DNA from: Hyphomicrobiales bacterium
GTDB lineage: Bacteria > Pseudomonadota > Alphaproteobacteria > Rhizobiales > Rhizobiaceae
NCBI GenBank assembly: GCA_900465685.1
Contig: UEGR01000014.1
Location: 207,926-271,925 of the forward strand
Length of the DNA stretch: 64,000 nucleotides
Reading direction: 5' to 3'
The notes under the pieces are model-generated. The model ran no database searches. It saw only the letters and a program-made list of their open reading frames with translations, and was not told where the DNA came from. The translations under genes and the position numbers were made by a program. This document shows, one piece after another, positions 10,966 through 21,266 of this stretch (position 1 is its first letter; every line of letters starts with the position of its first letter).

Positions 10966-12927
10966 TTAGCGCGTACTTGCAGCTGGTTCACTCTGCGTGA
11001 AATCGCCGAACAAGTCCAGCTTGCGCCGGTTTAGCCGACGCAAATCTCCGCGTCGGATCGTGACGCTGTTTCGATCAAAGAATTCAAGAATTTGGATGGC
11101 CACCTTGCGGCCACTGTCCACACGGTCACGAAAGCGCGCCGCGATAAACCAGCCGCTGTCGAACTCCGCATCCATTACCGAAAGTATCGCGATCATCTCG
11201 GCAATCGTGCTTCGCTGAAAAAAGTGATCATGCGCAACTTCATGCACACGTCCCATCCGTCCGCCGAGTTTGAGAATGCGACGGATTTCTTCCTCTTTCT
11301 CATCAAGCAAACCGGCAATATCGCGCACGCGCGGCGGGCGAAAGCGCGCTTCGCCGCCAAGCATCGGCGCGATCCGCTCCCACAGTGCCGTGTCGGCGTC
11401 GCTCATGGTCACTTCATGATCGGTAAGACGAAGCCATGCGCCATCGAGCGTCACCCGTTGCGCGTCTGTTAGCGCGGCTATTGCCGCTCGGAAGGCGCTC
11501 GCAGGCAGACGTGGCTTCAAAAGCAGGCGCAGCCTTTCCACCCCCATACCAATCAGGTTGGGGTTCTCATCATGGAAATTGCCAAGCCGCTCCAGAATGT
11601 CGCTGCGCAACGCATTCCAGCGCTCTGGCAGCAGCAGCAATTGCGACTGGCCCTGCGGCAGAACCGTCGCATTGAGTGCCAGTGCCAGTGCGTGCGGCTC
11701 ATCGGCCAAAGCGCGGTCACGCAGGAAAGCGGTTGCATCCAGATAAAACGGGTCGACGGACAACAGTGCCCGTGCCGCTTCTACCGGATCATCAATGGCA
11801 TAAGCGTCAAGTTGCGCCACCCGCTCGGGGCTGCGGCGCTTGCGCTGCGGCGGGCGCAGGTCGAGAAAGCGACCGCCGCCGATTGTTCGCTGCGCGGAAA
11901 CATCGCGAATGACAAAACGCTCACCTGACGCGGCTGCAATCGGGCGATCCAGCACCAGTTGCACGCGCGCTTGAGTGCCCGGCGCGAGGTCATTGTCCTG
12001 CAACAGCACGATGCGCGCACCCACTTCCGCCGATGCATGGTGCAGCCGCACCGGAAACCACTGGTCTATCGGCTTGCGTTCCGATGGCAGGATTGAAAGA
12101 GAGGTGTCGATGCGGTCTGTCGGCATGTGCAGTTCGGGCGACAACACCATGTCACCGCGGCTGACAGCCTCCTTGGAAATACCATCGCCTGCCAGATTGA
12201 GCGCGCAACGGTCGCCTGCCTGTGCAGTTTCGCTTGGCCGGTTCTGCGCATGGATTGTGCGCACGCGCACCTGCTTGCCCGAAGGGCTGATGGTCAGCTG
12301 ATCGCCAATTCTGACAGTGCCGGAAAGGACCGTGCCAGTCACCACGGTCCCCGCGCCCTGAATGGTGAAGGAGCGGTCCACGGCGAGCCGAAAGCGTCCA
12401 TCGGTGCGGCGGTGCGGGAAGTTGTAAGTCTCGCTTTCGAGGGCCGCTTTAAGCCGGTCCAGCCCTACGCCAGTGATGGTAGACACCTGCAATATGGCCG
12501 CATCGGCAAGCACGGTTGAGGCCAGCGCATTGCGGATATCCGTCTCCACCTCGACCAGACGAGCAGCGTCAACGAGATCGCTTTTCGTGATCACAACGAT
12601 GCCGCGATTGATCCCGAGCAGACTGACGATAGCCAGATGCTCGCGTGTTTGCGGCATGATGCCATCGTCTGCCGCGACAACCAGCAGAACGAAGTCGATG
12701 CTGGCCGCACCTGCCAGCATGGTATGCACGAATTTTTCGTGCCCCGGCACATCGACGAAGCCGAGAATTTCCTGTTCGTTGCCTGTCAGGGGGAGATAGG
12801 CAAAGCCAAGATCGATGGAAATTCCGCGTGCTTTTTCTTCCTTGAGCCGGTCGGTGTCGACTTTCGTCAGCGCACGCACGAGGGACGTCTTACCGTGATC
12901 GATATGTCCCGCCGTGCCGATAATCAT
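10966..12927 (-). CDS. selB: Selenocysteine-specific elongation factor SelB
   Basis: 653 residues. EF-Tu-like GTPase domain at the N-terminus: [12 protein letters not shown] (residues 4-15), DVPGH (59-63) and TKSD; then beta-barrel domains and the C-terminal winged-helix region that binds the SECIS hairpin. It delivers Sec-tRNA to the ribosome at UGA. The ATG at 12927 overlaps the stop of the Sel1-repeat gene by 4 bases, so it is translated in the sel operon. selC follows immediately. Confidence 0.93.
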   Translation of the reverse strand: MIIGTAGHIDHGKTSLVRALTKVDTDRLKEEKARGISIDLGFAYLPLTGNEQEILGFVDVPGHEKFVHTMLAGAASIDFVLLVVAADDGIMPQTREHLAIVSLLGINRGIVVITKSDLVDAARLVEVETDIRNALASTVLADAAILQVSTITGVGLDRLKAALESETYNFPHRRTDGRFRLAVDRSFTIQGAGTVVTGTVLSGTVRIGDQLTISPSGKQVRVRTIHAQNRPSETAQAGDRCALNLAGDGISKEAVSRGDMVLSPELHMPTDRIDTSLSILPSERKPIDQWFPVRLHHASAEVGARIVLLQDNDLAPGTQARVQLVLDRPIAAASGERFVIRDVSAQRTIGGGRFLDLRPPQRKRRSPERVAQLDAYAIDDPVEAARALLSVDPFYLDATAFLRDRALADEPHALALALNATVLPQGQSQLLLLPERWNALRSDILERLGNFHDENPNLIGMGVERLRLLLKPRLPASAFRAAIAALTDAQRVTLDGAWLRLTDHEVTMSDADTALWERIAPMLGGEARFRPPRVRDIAGLLDEKEEEIRRILKLGGRMGRVHEVAHDHFFQRSTIAEMIAILSVMDAEFDSGWFIAARFRDRVDSGRKVAIQILEFFDRNSVTIRRGDLRRLNRRKLDLFGDFTQSEPAASTR

Positions 12928-13703
12928 GGGCGGTGTTTCCCGCCAGCTCTTGCCTCGGCTGTCCGGCGTTCGTCATCATCCAGCTGATCGCGAGCTGCTT
13001 GCAGGAAGGAATCGGCAAGGGCGCTGCCTTCGGATCGGGCGCGCAACAAATGTTCGTAAGCCGCCAAAGCATCGCGCTCCACACCCATACCGAGATGCAA
13101 TGCTGCGCCGAGCATTGCCTCGCCATCGGCATCACCAGCGCCTGCCGCCTTTCGCCACCAGAACACGGCCTGTGCTGGATCGCGCGGCACACCGACCGCG
13201 TTATGATAGATCATACCTAGCCGCGTCATGGCGGCGGCAACGCCGCCCTCGGCTGCCTTCTGAGCCCATTCGCGTGCTTCCACCGGGTTGGCAGCAACGG
13301 TGTCGCCTTCCAGCAGCATCCAGCTCAACATGTCCTGTGCTTGCGGGTCGCCCTGTTCGGCAGCCAGACGATAAAGCCTTGCCGCTTCCGAATAATCTGG
13401 GTCAATGTCCTCGCCCTTGAAGAGAAGTGAGGCGAGATTGCGCTGGCCGGAGGCGTCGCCAGCCTTAGCCGATAAGGCCAGCCATTGCTGTGCGAGATCG
13501 ATGTTTCTTTCGACGCCCATGCCGCCTGCAAAACAGGCGCCGATATTGTTCTGGGCGCGCGCATTGCCCTTGCGCGCCAGCGGTTCCCATAGTGACAGAG
13601 CGGTGGCGTAGTCCCCCGATTTTGCGGCGACAAGCGCCTGTTCCAGTGACTGCGCGTCGCTGTCCTGTTTCGGCTTGCGGGAGAAAAGATCAGTGAGCCG
13701 CAT
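12924..13703 (-). CDS. Sel1-like repeat (SLR/TPR) protein between selA and selB
   Basis: 259 residues from the ATG at 13703 (MRLTDLFSRKPKQ). The frame opens earlier but only inside selA. From about residue 18 it is built of Sel1-like repeats (ALSLWEPLARKGNARAQNNIG; AQQWLALSAKAGDASGQRNLA; AARLYRLAAEQGDPQAQDMLS; REWAQKAAEGGVAAAMTRLG; AVFWWRKAAGAGDADGEAML). No signal peptide is visible. It overlaps the end of selA by 14 bases and the start of selB by 4, so it is an integral part of the operon. Such repeats act as protein-binding scaffolds. A role in selenocysteine insertion is inferred only from position. The name Sel1 of the repeat has nothing to do with selenium. Confidence 0.85.
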   Translation of the reverse strand: MRLTDLFSRKPKQDSDAQSLEQALVAAKSGDYATALSLWEPLARKGNARAQNNIGACFAGGMGVERNIDLAQQWLALSAKAGDASGQRNLASLLFKGEDIDPDYSEAARLYRLAAEQGDPQAQDMLSWMLLEGDTVAANPVEAREWAQKAAEGGVAAAMTRLGMIYHNAVGVPRDPAQAVFWWRKAAGAGDADGEAMLGAALHLGMGVERDALAAYEHLLRARSEGSALADSFLQAARDQLDDDERRTAEARAGGKHRP

Positions 13704-15087
13704 AGGAAGCCAGATTCCTGACGAAGCGGCCTTCATCATCGAGGCAGCGCAGATCGAGAATGAAAGCACCTTTTTCAATGCGACCGATCACCGGCAGCGG
13801 CAATTGCCGTAGCGCGGTGGCCAAAGCGGTGAGCGCGGAGCCACTGCCGTCTTTCGGGACGATGGACAATCCGGCACTTGGAACGGTCGATAATGGCAAA
13901 GCACCGGAGCCAATCTGGCTGGCACAATCGGTTACGGTCACATCAAAGGCAGCGCCGAGCACTGTTTGCAGCTCAGGCTGCAATCGGATGGCTTGATTGG
14001 CGATGTCGCTTTTCGATCGCGCCAGATAGCGGAGTGTTGGCAGCTTTTCGGCCAGTCTTTCGGGGTTGCGATAGAGCTTCAGCGTTGCCTCCAGCGCGGC
14101 TAACCGGATTTTGTCGACGCGAAGAGCGCGTTTCATCGGATTTTTGTTGATGCGGGCGATCAGATCGCGCCGCCCGACGATGAACCCGGCTTGCGGTCCG
14201 CCCAGTAGCTTGTCGCCGGAGAAGGTGATGACATCGGCCCCTTCGGCAACGGCTTCGCGCACGGTCGGTTCATGCGCCAGACCGAAAGCCGTCAGATCGG
14301 CGAGTGTGCCGGACCCTAGGTCGTTGACCAGCGGTACGCCGCGAGACTTGGCGATTGCGGCAAGCTCTGTAGCCGATACCTCGCACGTAAACCCTTCAAT
14401 GCGATAATTGGAAGTATGGACCTTCAATATCAGCCCGGTATCCGGCCCGATAGCACCTTCATAGTCACGTGGATGAGTGCGGTTTGTGGTGCCAATCTCC
14501 ACCAGTCTGGTGCCTGCGCGGGTCATGATATCGGGCATGCGGAATGCACCGCCGATCTCGATCAGCTCGCCGCGTGAAACGACCGACTCCTTGCCTGCGG
14601 CAAGGCTATTCAGCACCAGCAGCACGGCAGCGGCATTGTTGTTGACGATGGTTGCGTCTTCCGCGCCAGTCAGTTCGCAGACGAGTGCGCGCAGATGATC
14701 ATCGCGTTCACCGCGCGCGCCGGTTGAAAGATCGAACTCCAGCGAAACGGCTTCGCGCATGGCTGCCGTCGCAGCCTCGATTGCCGCTTCGGCCAGAATG
14801 GCGCGACCGAGATTGGTGTGCAGAACCGTTCCCGTCAGATTGAACAACGGGCGCAGGCTCGATTGCCCTGAGGCTTCAAGCAGATCAATGGCTCGTGTGG
14901 CAATCACTGCGCTGCTGGACGGCGCAGCGCCGGATTTCACGGCTTCGCGAACGTCGGTCAGGACCGTGCGGATGGCTTCGGTCAATGCCGGACGACCGAA
15001 CCGTTCGAGCGTGGAGCCAAGTTCCCGCATTTGCAGAAGAGCATCGACGGAAGGCAATTGTCGCAGGTGAGACCGGGTCTGATCCAT
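13690..15087 (-). CDS. selA: L-seryl-tRNA(Sec) selenium transferase SelA
   Basis: 465 residues, the usual length. PLP-dependent fold with the cofactor lysine at 293 in TFSGDKLLGGPQAG. Other conserved parts are NLTGTVLHTNLGRA and TIVNNNAAAVLL. It converts Ser-tRNA(Sec) to Sec-tRNA(Sec) using selenophosphate from SelD. The ATG at 15087 is 6 bases after the fdhE stop, so formate dehydrogenase maturation and Sec synthesis are co-transcribed. Confidence 0.93.
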   Translation of the reverse strand: MDQTRSHLRQLPSVDALLQMRELGSTLERFGRPALTEAIRTVLTDVREAVKSGAAPSSSAVIATRAIDLLEASGQSSLRPLFNLTGTVLHTNLGRAILAEAAIEAATAAMREAVSLEFDLSTGARGERDDHLRALVCELTGAEDATIVNNNAAAVLLVLNSLAAGKESVVSRGELIEIGGAFRMPDIMTRAGTRLVEIGTTNRTHPRDYEGAIGPDTGLILKVHTSNYRIEGFTCEVSATELAAIAKSRGVPLVNDLGSGTLADLTAFGLAHEPTVREAVAEGADVITFSGDKLLGGPQAGFIVGRRDLIARINKNPMKRALRVDKIRLAALEATLKLYRNPERLAEKLPTLRYLARSKSDIANQAIRLQPELQTVLGAAFDVTVTDCASQIGSGALPLSTVPSAGLSIVPKDGSGSALTALATALRQLPLPVIGRIEKGAFILDLRCLDDEGRFVRNLASYAAH

Positions 15088-15093
15088 GGCCCC

Positions 15094-15996
15094 TCACAAT
15101 CCTGCAAGCAGGGCGGCAAAGCCGCCGCGCCGATAGGGCGTTTCGCGCATCAACATATCGAGGCCGAGGCTTGCCACATCGTCGGTCATCGGGTCTGCAT
15201 CAGAGGATTGCTGCTGGTAGATGATCTTGGTCCAGCTTCCGCATTCGTCACAGGTTTCCGCCTTGATGACACCGCCGCCGTCTTCGACCTCTTTATAGCC
15301 GACCCCTTTGGTAGAGCCGCAGCAGGTGCATTTGATGCGGACATAGTGCCAGAGCGTGTTGCAGACCGAGCAGGAACAAAAGCGTGCGCCATGCGCACCT
15401 TTCCAGCCAACGACGATTGAACTCGACGGCATGCTGCCGCAAGCGGGGCAGACCCCGTCTGCAACAGGCTTCACGGCTTTTGGATTGAGTGCGGATGCCA
15501 GCCGTGTGAAATGCAACTGGAGACCGGCCCAGATATAGATATGTTCGGCAATTGCATCCGGCGGCAGCATGCCGGTGAAGACCGCATCGATCATGCGGCG
15601 GCGCTCCGCAGCGCTGGCGGCAATCACCCGCTCCAAAGCATCGGCGGCATCCTGCGGTTTGGCGATATTGCGGGCGTGATCAAACAGCTTGTCGAAGATT
15701 GAATTCAGGGTGCCGTCCGATGCCGCCGCATCGCGGTCAATGCAGGGCATTTCCGGCAGTTGAGTGGTGTCTGATTGTGTCGCTGGACCTAGCTCGTTCT
15801 GAACGGCTGATTGAGCGTCGCTCAGATCGGCGACAAATTCGAGATAGGGTCTGAGCGGACTCACAGACCCCAACAGCCGCAGGCGCGTGGCTCTTCGGGA
15901 AAACAGGTCGTCAGGATCGGGCAATCGCACAAAGGGTGGAGACGATACCTCGCCAATCGCCGTTGGGTCCGGCGCCAGATCTGTCTTGCCTGCCAT
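15094..15996 (-). CDS. fdhE: Formate dehydrogenase accessory protein FdhE
   Basis: 300 residues. Four CxxC-type pairs in the C-terminal half (CPACGS, CSVC, CTCC, CDECGSW) form the rubredoxin-like metal sites of FdhE. Family members bind the catalytic subunit and are needed for its activity and membrane assembly. It lies 95 bases after fdoI and directly before selA. Good ribosome site GGGAG before the ATG at 15996. Confidence 0.9.
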   Translation of the reverse strand: MAGKTDLAPDPTAIGEVSSPPFVRLPDPDDLFSRRATRLRLLGSVSPLRPYLEFVADLSDAQSAVQNELGPATQSDTTQLPEMPCIDRDAAASDGTLNSIFDKLFDHARNIAKPQDAADALERVIAASAAERRRMIDAVFTGMLPPDAIAEHIYIWAGLQLHFTRLASALNPKAVKPVADGVCPACGSMPSSSIVVGWKGAHGARFCSCSVCNTLWHYVRIKCTCCGSTKGVGYKEVEDGGGVIKAETCDECGSWTKIIYQQQSSDADPMTDDVASLGLDMLMRETPYRRGGFAALLAGL

Positions 15997-16091
15997 TCTA
16001 CTCCCTCACGAACCCGCCGGGCCACGTGGACCACTGCAATCATATTTATTCTTGGTCGCTCGCCAGATTTTTCAACCCGGCGAGCGCAAAA

Positions 16092-16799
16092 TTATGCAGC
16101 CGGTTTGCCGCTTGTTGGTTTGACCTTTCGCTTGGCGTTCAGCTCGCGCAGCCATTTGCGATGGTGGCGCCATGCCCAGCCGCCGGTCACCGTGCCGCGT
16201 GTCATGGCGCTGAATGTGCCTCTGATCCATATTGCGGCGTAGACATGCACGATCCAGACGCAGATGGCGACGACAGCGGCCATCGAGTGGACAAGTAGCG
16301 CCCAGCGCTGCTGGTTGATGCTGACGATGGAGCCGAAATATTCGTTCCAGATGGCGAGACCCGAAACGATCAGGATGATGATCAGCAGTGACATCGACCA
16401 GAAAACCAGCTTCTGCCCGGCATTATATTTGCCGACTTCGGGCAGTTTTTCCTCATCGCCCGCGATCACGTCATTAACCTGGCCGAGCCAGCGTGTGTCT
16501 TCGCGCTTCCAAAGATTGGCGCTCCAGAAACGCACGAATAGACCAAAGAAGCTGAAGAACAGCACCACGCCGATCCATGGATGGAGGGTGCGTGTCCATT
16601 GCCCGCCGCCAAAAAGACCGGACAGGAAAAACAGCCAGGGGTGGAACATGGCAAGTCCAGACAGCGCCAGCAGCACAAGGCTGATGGCGGTAATCCAGTG
16701 ATTGATGCGCGCGCTGCCGGAATAGCGGTGTACCCGCACCGGCTTGCCCGGTTCTATGTCGTCGCTGGCGGAAACATCGTCAAAGTCGGTCTTGCTCAT
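16092..16799 (-). CDS. fdoI: Formate dehydrogenase cytochrome b556 (gamma) subunit
   Basis: 235 residues. About four membrane helices with haem-ligand histidines ([55 protein letters not shown]). It takes electrons from the FdoH Fe-S subunit to the quinone pool across the inner membrane. The ATG overlaps the fdoH stop by 4 bases. Confidence 0.9.
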   Translation of the reverse strand: MSKTDFDDVSASDDIEPGKPVRVHRYSGSARINHWITAISLVLLALSGLAMFHPWLFFLSGLFGGGQWTRTLHPWIGVVLFFSFFGLFVRFWSANLWKREDTRWLGQVNDVIAGDEEKLPEVGKYNAGQKLVFWSMSLLIIILIVSGLAIWNEYFGSIVSINQQRWALLVHSMAAVVAICVWIVHVYAAIWIRGTFSAMTRGTVTGGWAWRHHRKWLRELNAKRKVKPTSGKPAA

Positions 16800-17737
16800 G
16801 AGCTTTTTTCTCCCGTGAGCTTTTCGGCCTCTTCCTCGTCATGTTCGGTCACGACGTTCGGACCTTTGATAATATAGTGCAGGAAGCCAGCGGCTGCGGC
16901 CAGTCCCATGACCGCCATGCCCGCATATTTGGATACGCCTTTCCAGACTTCGACAACCGGGCTGATGCGCGGGTTGTTCGGCAAGTTGGCGTAAATTTCC
17001 GGTTTGTCGGCGTGGTGCAGCACATACATGACGTGTGTGCCGCCGACTCCCGGCGGATCATAGAGCCCGGCGTTTTCAAAGCCGCGGGATTTCAGATCCT
17101 TAATGCGCCCATCGGCCCATTCCTTCATCTCGTCCTTGGTTCCATAGACGATGGCCTGGGTCGGGCATGCTTTTGCGCAGGCAGGGCCTTGTCCAACCGC
17201 AATGCGGTCGGAGCACAGCGTGCATTTATAGGCCTTGTGGGTCACTTCCGAGACACGGGGGATGTTGAACGGACAGCCCTTGATGCAATAGCCGCAGCCA
17301 ATGCAGTTATCGTGGATGAAATCGACGATGCCGTTGGAATACTGCACGATGGCGCCCGGCGCCGGGCAGGCCTTGAGGCAGCCGGGGTCTTCACAATGCA
17401 TGCAGCCATCCTTGCGGATCAGCCATTCCAGATTACCGGTATCGGGATTATCCCACTCGGTATAACGCATCAGCGTGAAGGTGTTCGGCGTCAGATCATG
17501 CGGGTTGTCATAGACCCCCACATTGATGCCGACCTCCTCATGCGTATCGTTCCATTCGGCACAGGCCGACTGGCACGCCTTGCAGCCAATGCATTTCGAC
17601 ACGTCGATCAGCTTGGCCACTTCGGTCTGGCGTTCAGCTGGCGGCGTCACGGATGACGCCGACCGTCGCATCAGATCATTGTCACCAAAGCGCGGGGCCT
17701 GTGGCTGGACGTTAGGATTGGGAACGGGTGGAAACAT
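16796..17737 (-). CDS. fdoH: Formate dehydrogenase iron-sulfur (beta) subunit
   Basis: 313 residues with four ferredoxin-type cysteine groups: [39 protein letters not shown] and [15 protein letters not shown] single membrane anchor near the C-terminus ([17 protein letters not shown]) matches FdnH/FdoH. It passes electrons from FdoG to FdoI. It starts 13 bases after the fdoG stop. Confidence 0.92.
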   Translation of the reverse strand: MFPPVPNPNVQPQAPRFGDNDLMRRSASSVTPPAERQTEVAKLIDVSKCIGCKACQSACAEWNDTHEEVGINVGVYDNPHDLTPNTFTLMRYTEWDNPDTGNLEWLIRKDGCMHCEDPGCLKACPAPGAIVQYSNGIVDFIHDNCIGCGYCIKGCPFNIPRVSEVTHKAYKCTLCSDRIAVGQGPACAKACPTQAIVYGTKDEMKEWADGRIKDLKSRGFENAGLYDPPGVGGTHVMYVLHHADKPEIYANLPNNPRISPVVEVWKGVSKYAGMAVMGLAAAAGFLHYIIKGPNVVTEHDEEEAEKLTGEKSS

Positions 17738-17750
17738 TCTTCAATCCCTT

Positions 17751-20700
17751 CTAAGCAACAGGCGCGCTGCTGCGCTCGATATTGACCAGAAACGCCTTGA
17801 ATTCCGGCGTCTCGATGTTTGCGTCGCCGACAAACGGGGTCAGCGAATTCGGACCGAAGCCCTTGCGGGCAGCTCCCATGAAGCCCCAATGCAGTGGAAT
17901 GCCCACCACATGCACCGTCTTGCCGTCGCAGATGAGCGGCTTGATGCGTTTGGTCACCACTGCCTTGGCCTTGACCGAGCCGCGCTTCGACCAGACGCGC
18001 ACCCAGTCACCCTTGGCGATGCCCTTTTCCTTCGCCAGTTCTTCCGAAATTTCCACGAAGAATTCCGGCTGAAGCACGGCATTCACATGCACATGCTTGG
18101 TCCAGTAGTGGAAGTGTTCGGTCAGGCGATAGGAGGTTGCCGCATAAGGGAACTCCTCGGATGCCGTATCGGCGAACTGCTTGAAGTCGTTGTTGAAGAC
18201 GCGGGCCACCGGATTGCCCCGAATATTCGGCGCAATCACATTGGCCAGCGGTGACTCAAACGGCTCGTAATGGGCCGGGAACGGACCGTCGCGCATCATG
18301 CCGCGGCAGAACAGGCGCGATGTGCCTTCTGCATTCATGATGAACGGCCCGACTTCATGCGGCTTGGCGGTCGGCGCAATGTCCGGCACGTCATAGCCTG
18401 TCCACTTCGTCCCATCCCATTCAATGAGCTTGCGGCTCGGATCCCACGCCTTGCCGTCAAGATCGGCGGAAGCACGGTTATAGAGGATGCGACGGTTGGC
18501 GGGCCATGCCCAGGACCAGTTCAGATAGGCGCCGGTCTCGTCGGGATCGTGATTGTCGCGACGGGCCATGTTGTTGCCCGCCTCGGTGAAGCAGCCGGAA
18601 TAAACCCAGCAACCCGACGTTGTGGAGCCGTCATCGCGCAGCGCGGCAAAACCGGGCAGCAGTTTCCCTGCCTCCAGAACCACCTTGCTCGGGTCTGTCG
18701 GGTCCATCAGCGTGGTCAGCGCACGACCGTTCAGCTCCTGCGCCAGTTCTTCGGCGGTCGGTTCTTCCGGGTCCTTGTAATCCCAGACCAGATTGAGAAT
18801 TGGATCAGGGAAGGGGCCGCCTTCCTTACTGTAAAGCGCCTTCAGCCGCATATAAATCTGCGCCATGATCCAGTTATCGGTCTTCGCCTCGCCGGGCGGT
18901 GTTGCTCCCGGCCAGTGCCATTGCAGCCAGCGGCCGGAATTGGTCAGCGAGCCTTCATCCTCTGCAAAGCAGGTGGATGGCAGCTGGAAGACCTCCGTTT
19001 GGATCGACGCCGTATCGACATCGTTATATTCGCCGTGATTTTCCCAGAAGCGCGATGTTTCCGTTTCGAGCGGGTCCATCGTGACGAGGAACTTCAGCTT
19101 CGACAGGGCCGCGGTCAGTTTGTTGCGGTTCGGTACCGCCATCAGCGGATTGAAGCCCTGACAGACATAGCCGTTGACCTTGCCATTGTTCATCATGTCG
19201 AAAATGCGCAACACGTCATAATTCGGCACGTCGAGCTTCGGCAGCCAGTCATAGGCGAAGTCGTTTTCCACGGTGGCTGCATTGCCCCACATGGATTTCT
19301 GGAAGCTTACGAAGAATTTCTTGTAGTTCTGCCAGTAACTCGTCTGGTTCGGACGCAGAGGCTTGAAGCTGCGCGTCGACATATAGGTGTCGAGGTCGAT
19401 CTCTTTCTCCACCGGGATATTCATATAGCCCGGCAAAAGGTTGGACATCAGGCCGATATCGGTCAGCCCCTGAATATTGGAGTGGCCGCGCAGCGCATTC
19501 ATGCCGCCGCCCCGCACCCCGATATTACCGAGGATCAGCTGAAGCATCGCCATGCCGCGAATGTTCTGCGCACCCTTGGAATGTTGCGTCCAGCCAAGCG
19601 CATACATGGATGTCATAGTCTTGGTGGGCGACGAGCATTCCCCGATCATCTCGGCCACTTTCAGGAATTTCTCCTTCGGTGTGCCACAGATGCGCTCGAC
19701 CATTTCGGGCGTGTAGATGGAGGCATGCTGTTTCAGCAGGTTCCACACGCAACGCGGATGCTGCAACGTATCGTCCACGACGGCATAGCCATCGTCGCCG
19801 ATCACATATTCCCAGCTCGAGCGATCATAATCGCGCTTCTCCTCGTCATAGCCGGTAAACAGCCCGTCCTTATATTCAAAGCCATCCTTGACGATGTAGC
19901 TGGCATTGGTGAAGTGCTTCACATATTCCCACTGCACGTGATCGTTCTGGATGCAATAGTTGATGACGCCGAGCAGGAAAGCGATATCCGACCCTTGACG
20001 GATTGGAGAGTAATAATCCGCCACCGATGCCGTGCGCGTGAAACGCGGATCGACGACGATCAGCCGGGCGCCGCGGTTGGCCTTGGCCTCCGTCACCCAT
20101 TTGAAGCCGCACGGGTGCGCTTCCGCCGCATTGCCGCCCATGACGACGATGAGGTCAGTGTTCTTGATGTCTGTCCAGGCGTTGGTCATTGCGCCACGGC
20201 CAAATGATGGGGCGAGACTCGCCACCGTCGGGCCGTGTCAGACGCGAGCCTGATTATCGAATGCGACTATGCCTGCACTGCGCACCACCTTGTAGGTGAG
20301 AAACGCTGTTTCGTTGGTTGTTGCGGAAGCGGCGAGGAACCCCGTCGAGGTCCAGCGGTTGACGGTGACGCCCGCCTCATTCTTCGCGATGAAGTTTGCG
20401 TCGCGGTCATCCTTGAGGTGGCGCGCAATCCGATCCAGCGCATCGTCCCAGGATATGCGCTTGAACGCACCAGAACCGGGTTCACGCACCATCGGATATT
20501 GCAGGCGGGTATTCGCCTTGACGAAATCCTTGAGCGCCGCACCCTTCGGGCACAGCGTGCCGCGATTGGTCGGGTGATCCGTATCGCCTTCGACATGGAT
20601 CAGGTCAGCCTTCTCGCCCTTGCGCACATCGCCCTTGGAATAAAGGATGATGCCACAGGCTACCGAGCAATAGGGGCAGGTATTCCGGGTTTCGGTCGTA

Positions 20701-20837
20701 TTGGCCAGCTTGAAGGGGCGAATGGACTCGGCATAGGCGGTTTCCACCGCACCAAAGCCGAAAGAACCGAGCGCCGAAGCCGCTACCACCGCTCCCGTTC
20801 CGCCCAGAAACTGGCGGCGTGAGAGCTCCACATTCAT
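17751..20837 (-). CDS. fdoG: Selenocysteine-containing formate dehydrogenase catalytic (alpha) subunit
   Basis: 1028 residues if the in-frame TGA at 20240-20238 is read as selenocysteine (residue 200, in QARV-U-HGPTV). Gene callers would otherwise split it into 199- and 824-residue pieces. Tat signal SRRQFLGG at residues 6-13; [4Fe-4S] ligands C54, C57, C61 and C96; then molybdopterin-binding and C-terminal MGD domains (FVEISEELAKEKGIAKGDWV). It oxidises formate in the periplasm, with electrons going through FdoH and FdoI. The presence of selA, selB, selC and selD nearby confirms Sec decoding. Start at ATG 20837 after GGGAGG. Confidence 0.93.
20195..20240 (-). promoter_or_regulatory. bSECIS hairpin directing Sec insertion in fdoG
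   Basis: Directly after the UGA (20240-20238), CACGGCC (20237-20231) can pair with GGCCGTG (20201-20195). Within it GGCGA and TCGCC form an upper stem closed by a GUC loop. Size and position are those of the fdhF/fdnG SECIS that SelB binds. Pairing was worked out by eye. Confidence 0.8.
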
Positions 20838-21090
20838 AGCGCGATACCTCCCTGATGATCAGAACCGACGTGCCGGGATATAGTCGCAGGCACGTTGCCG
20901 GGCAGGCTTGACTTTCAAGTCGTTAGTTCAACGCAATAAATTGCAGTTGTCAACCGAAGCGAAGGTCGAAAAGTGTAACAACAAAGTGCATTTATAAATA
21001 ACATGACTATCACAGTCAGGTATTAATACATGAATGTAATCTTTACGAACACTTTGTCTTGTTTGTTCGTTGATTGACGGACTTCTACAA

Positions 21091-21110
21091 ACACGGCAGA
21101 CTGCCCGTGT
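21091..21110 (+). other. Stem-loop in the leader of the transglutaminase gene
   Basis: ACACGGCAG and CTGCCCGTGT around a single A: GGCAG/CTGCC pair perfectly and ACAC/GTGT continue past one bulged C. No T-run follows. Function unknown; could be a protein site or a leader RNA element. Confidence 0.45.
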
Positions 21111-21166
21111 GACTTCTTCCGCTGCTCCCGAGTTTCGGGGCCTTGATCATGGATCATTCCTGGCCT

Positions 21167-21190
21167 GCGCTGACCGTTCCGGTCAGGCGC
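21167..21190 (+). other. Second stem-loop in the same leader
   Basis: CTGACCG (21170-21176) and CGGTCAG (21180-21186) with a TTC loop, extended by GCG/CGC past one bulge. It ends 76 bases before the ATG at 21267. It could be an operator or an attenuator-like leader. Confidence 0.45.
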
Positions 21191-21266
21191 AACAGCAGCG
21201 CTTTCTCCGCAAAATCGCAAGAAACAAAGCTCATGGCTCCAAAAGGGGCTATTTAAGGGGATCGTC

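Larger units (their letters stand above)
20838..21266. promoter_or_regulatory. Divergent region between fdoG and the transglutaminase gene
   Basis: 429 bases without a gene; must carry both promoters. It is markedly AT-rich at about 20920-21080. Two stable inverted repeats on the transglutaminase side are listed separately. Ribosome sites are GGGAGG before fdoG and AAGGGGA before 21267. I cannot identify a regulator site with confidence. Confidence 0.5.

Noticed and set aside
12924-13703. Sel1 repeat taken as evidence for selenium function
   Set aside because: The repeat is named after a C. elegans Notch-pathway gene; only the operon position suggests a link.
18270-20207. Plus-strand open frame of 645 codons opposite fdoG
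   Set aside because: Antisense shadow of the formate dehydrogenase gene without recognisable domains.
20238-20240. TGA interrupting fdoG as a nonsense mutation or frameshift
   Set aside because: It is in frame, at the selenocysteine position, followed by a SECIS-like hairpin, and all sel genes are present.
21003-21018. TGACT/AGTCA inverted repeat as a regulator site
   Set aside because: Five-base arms in AT-rich sequence; too likely by chance.
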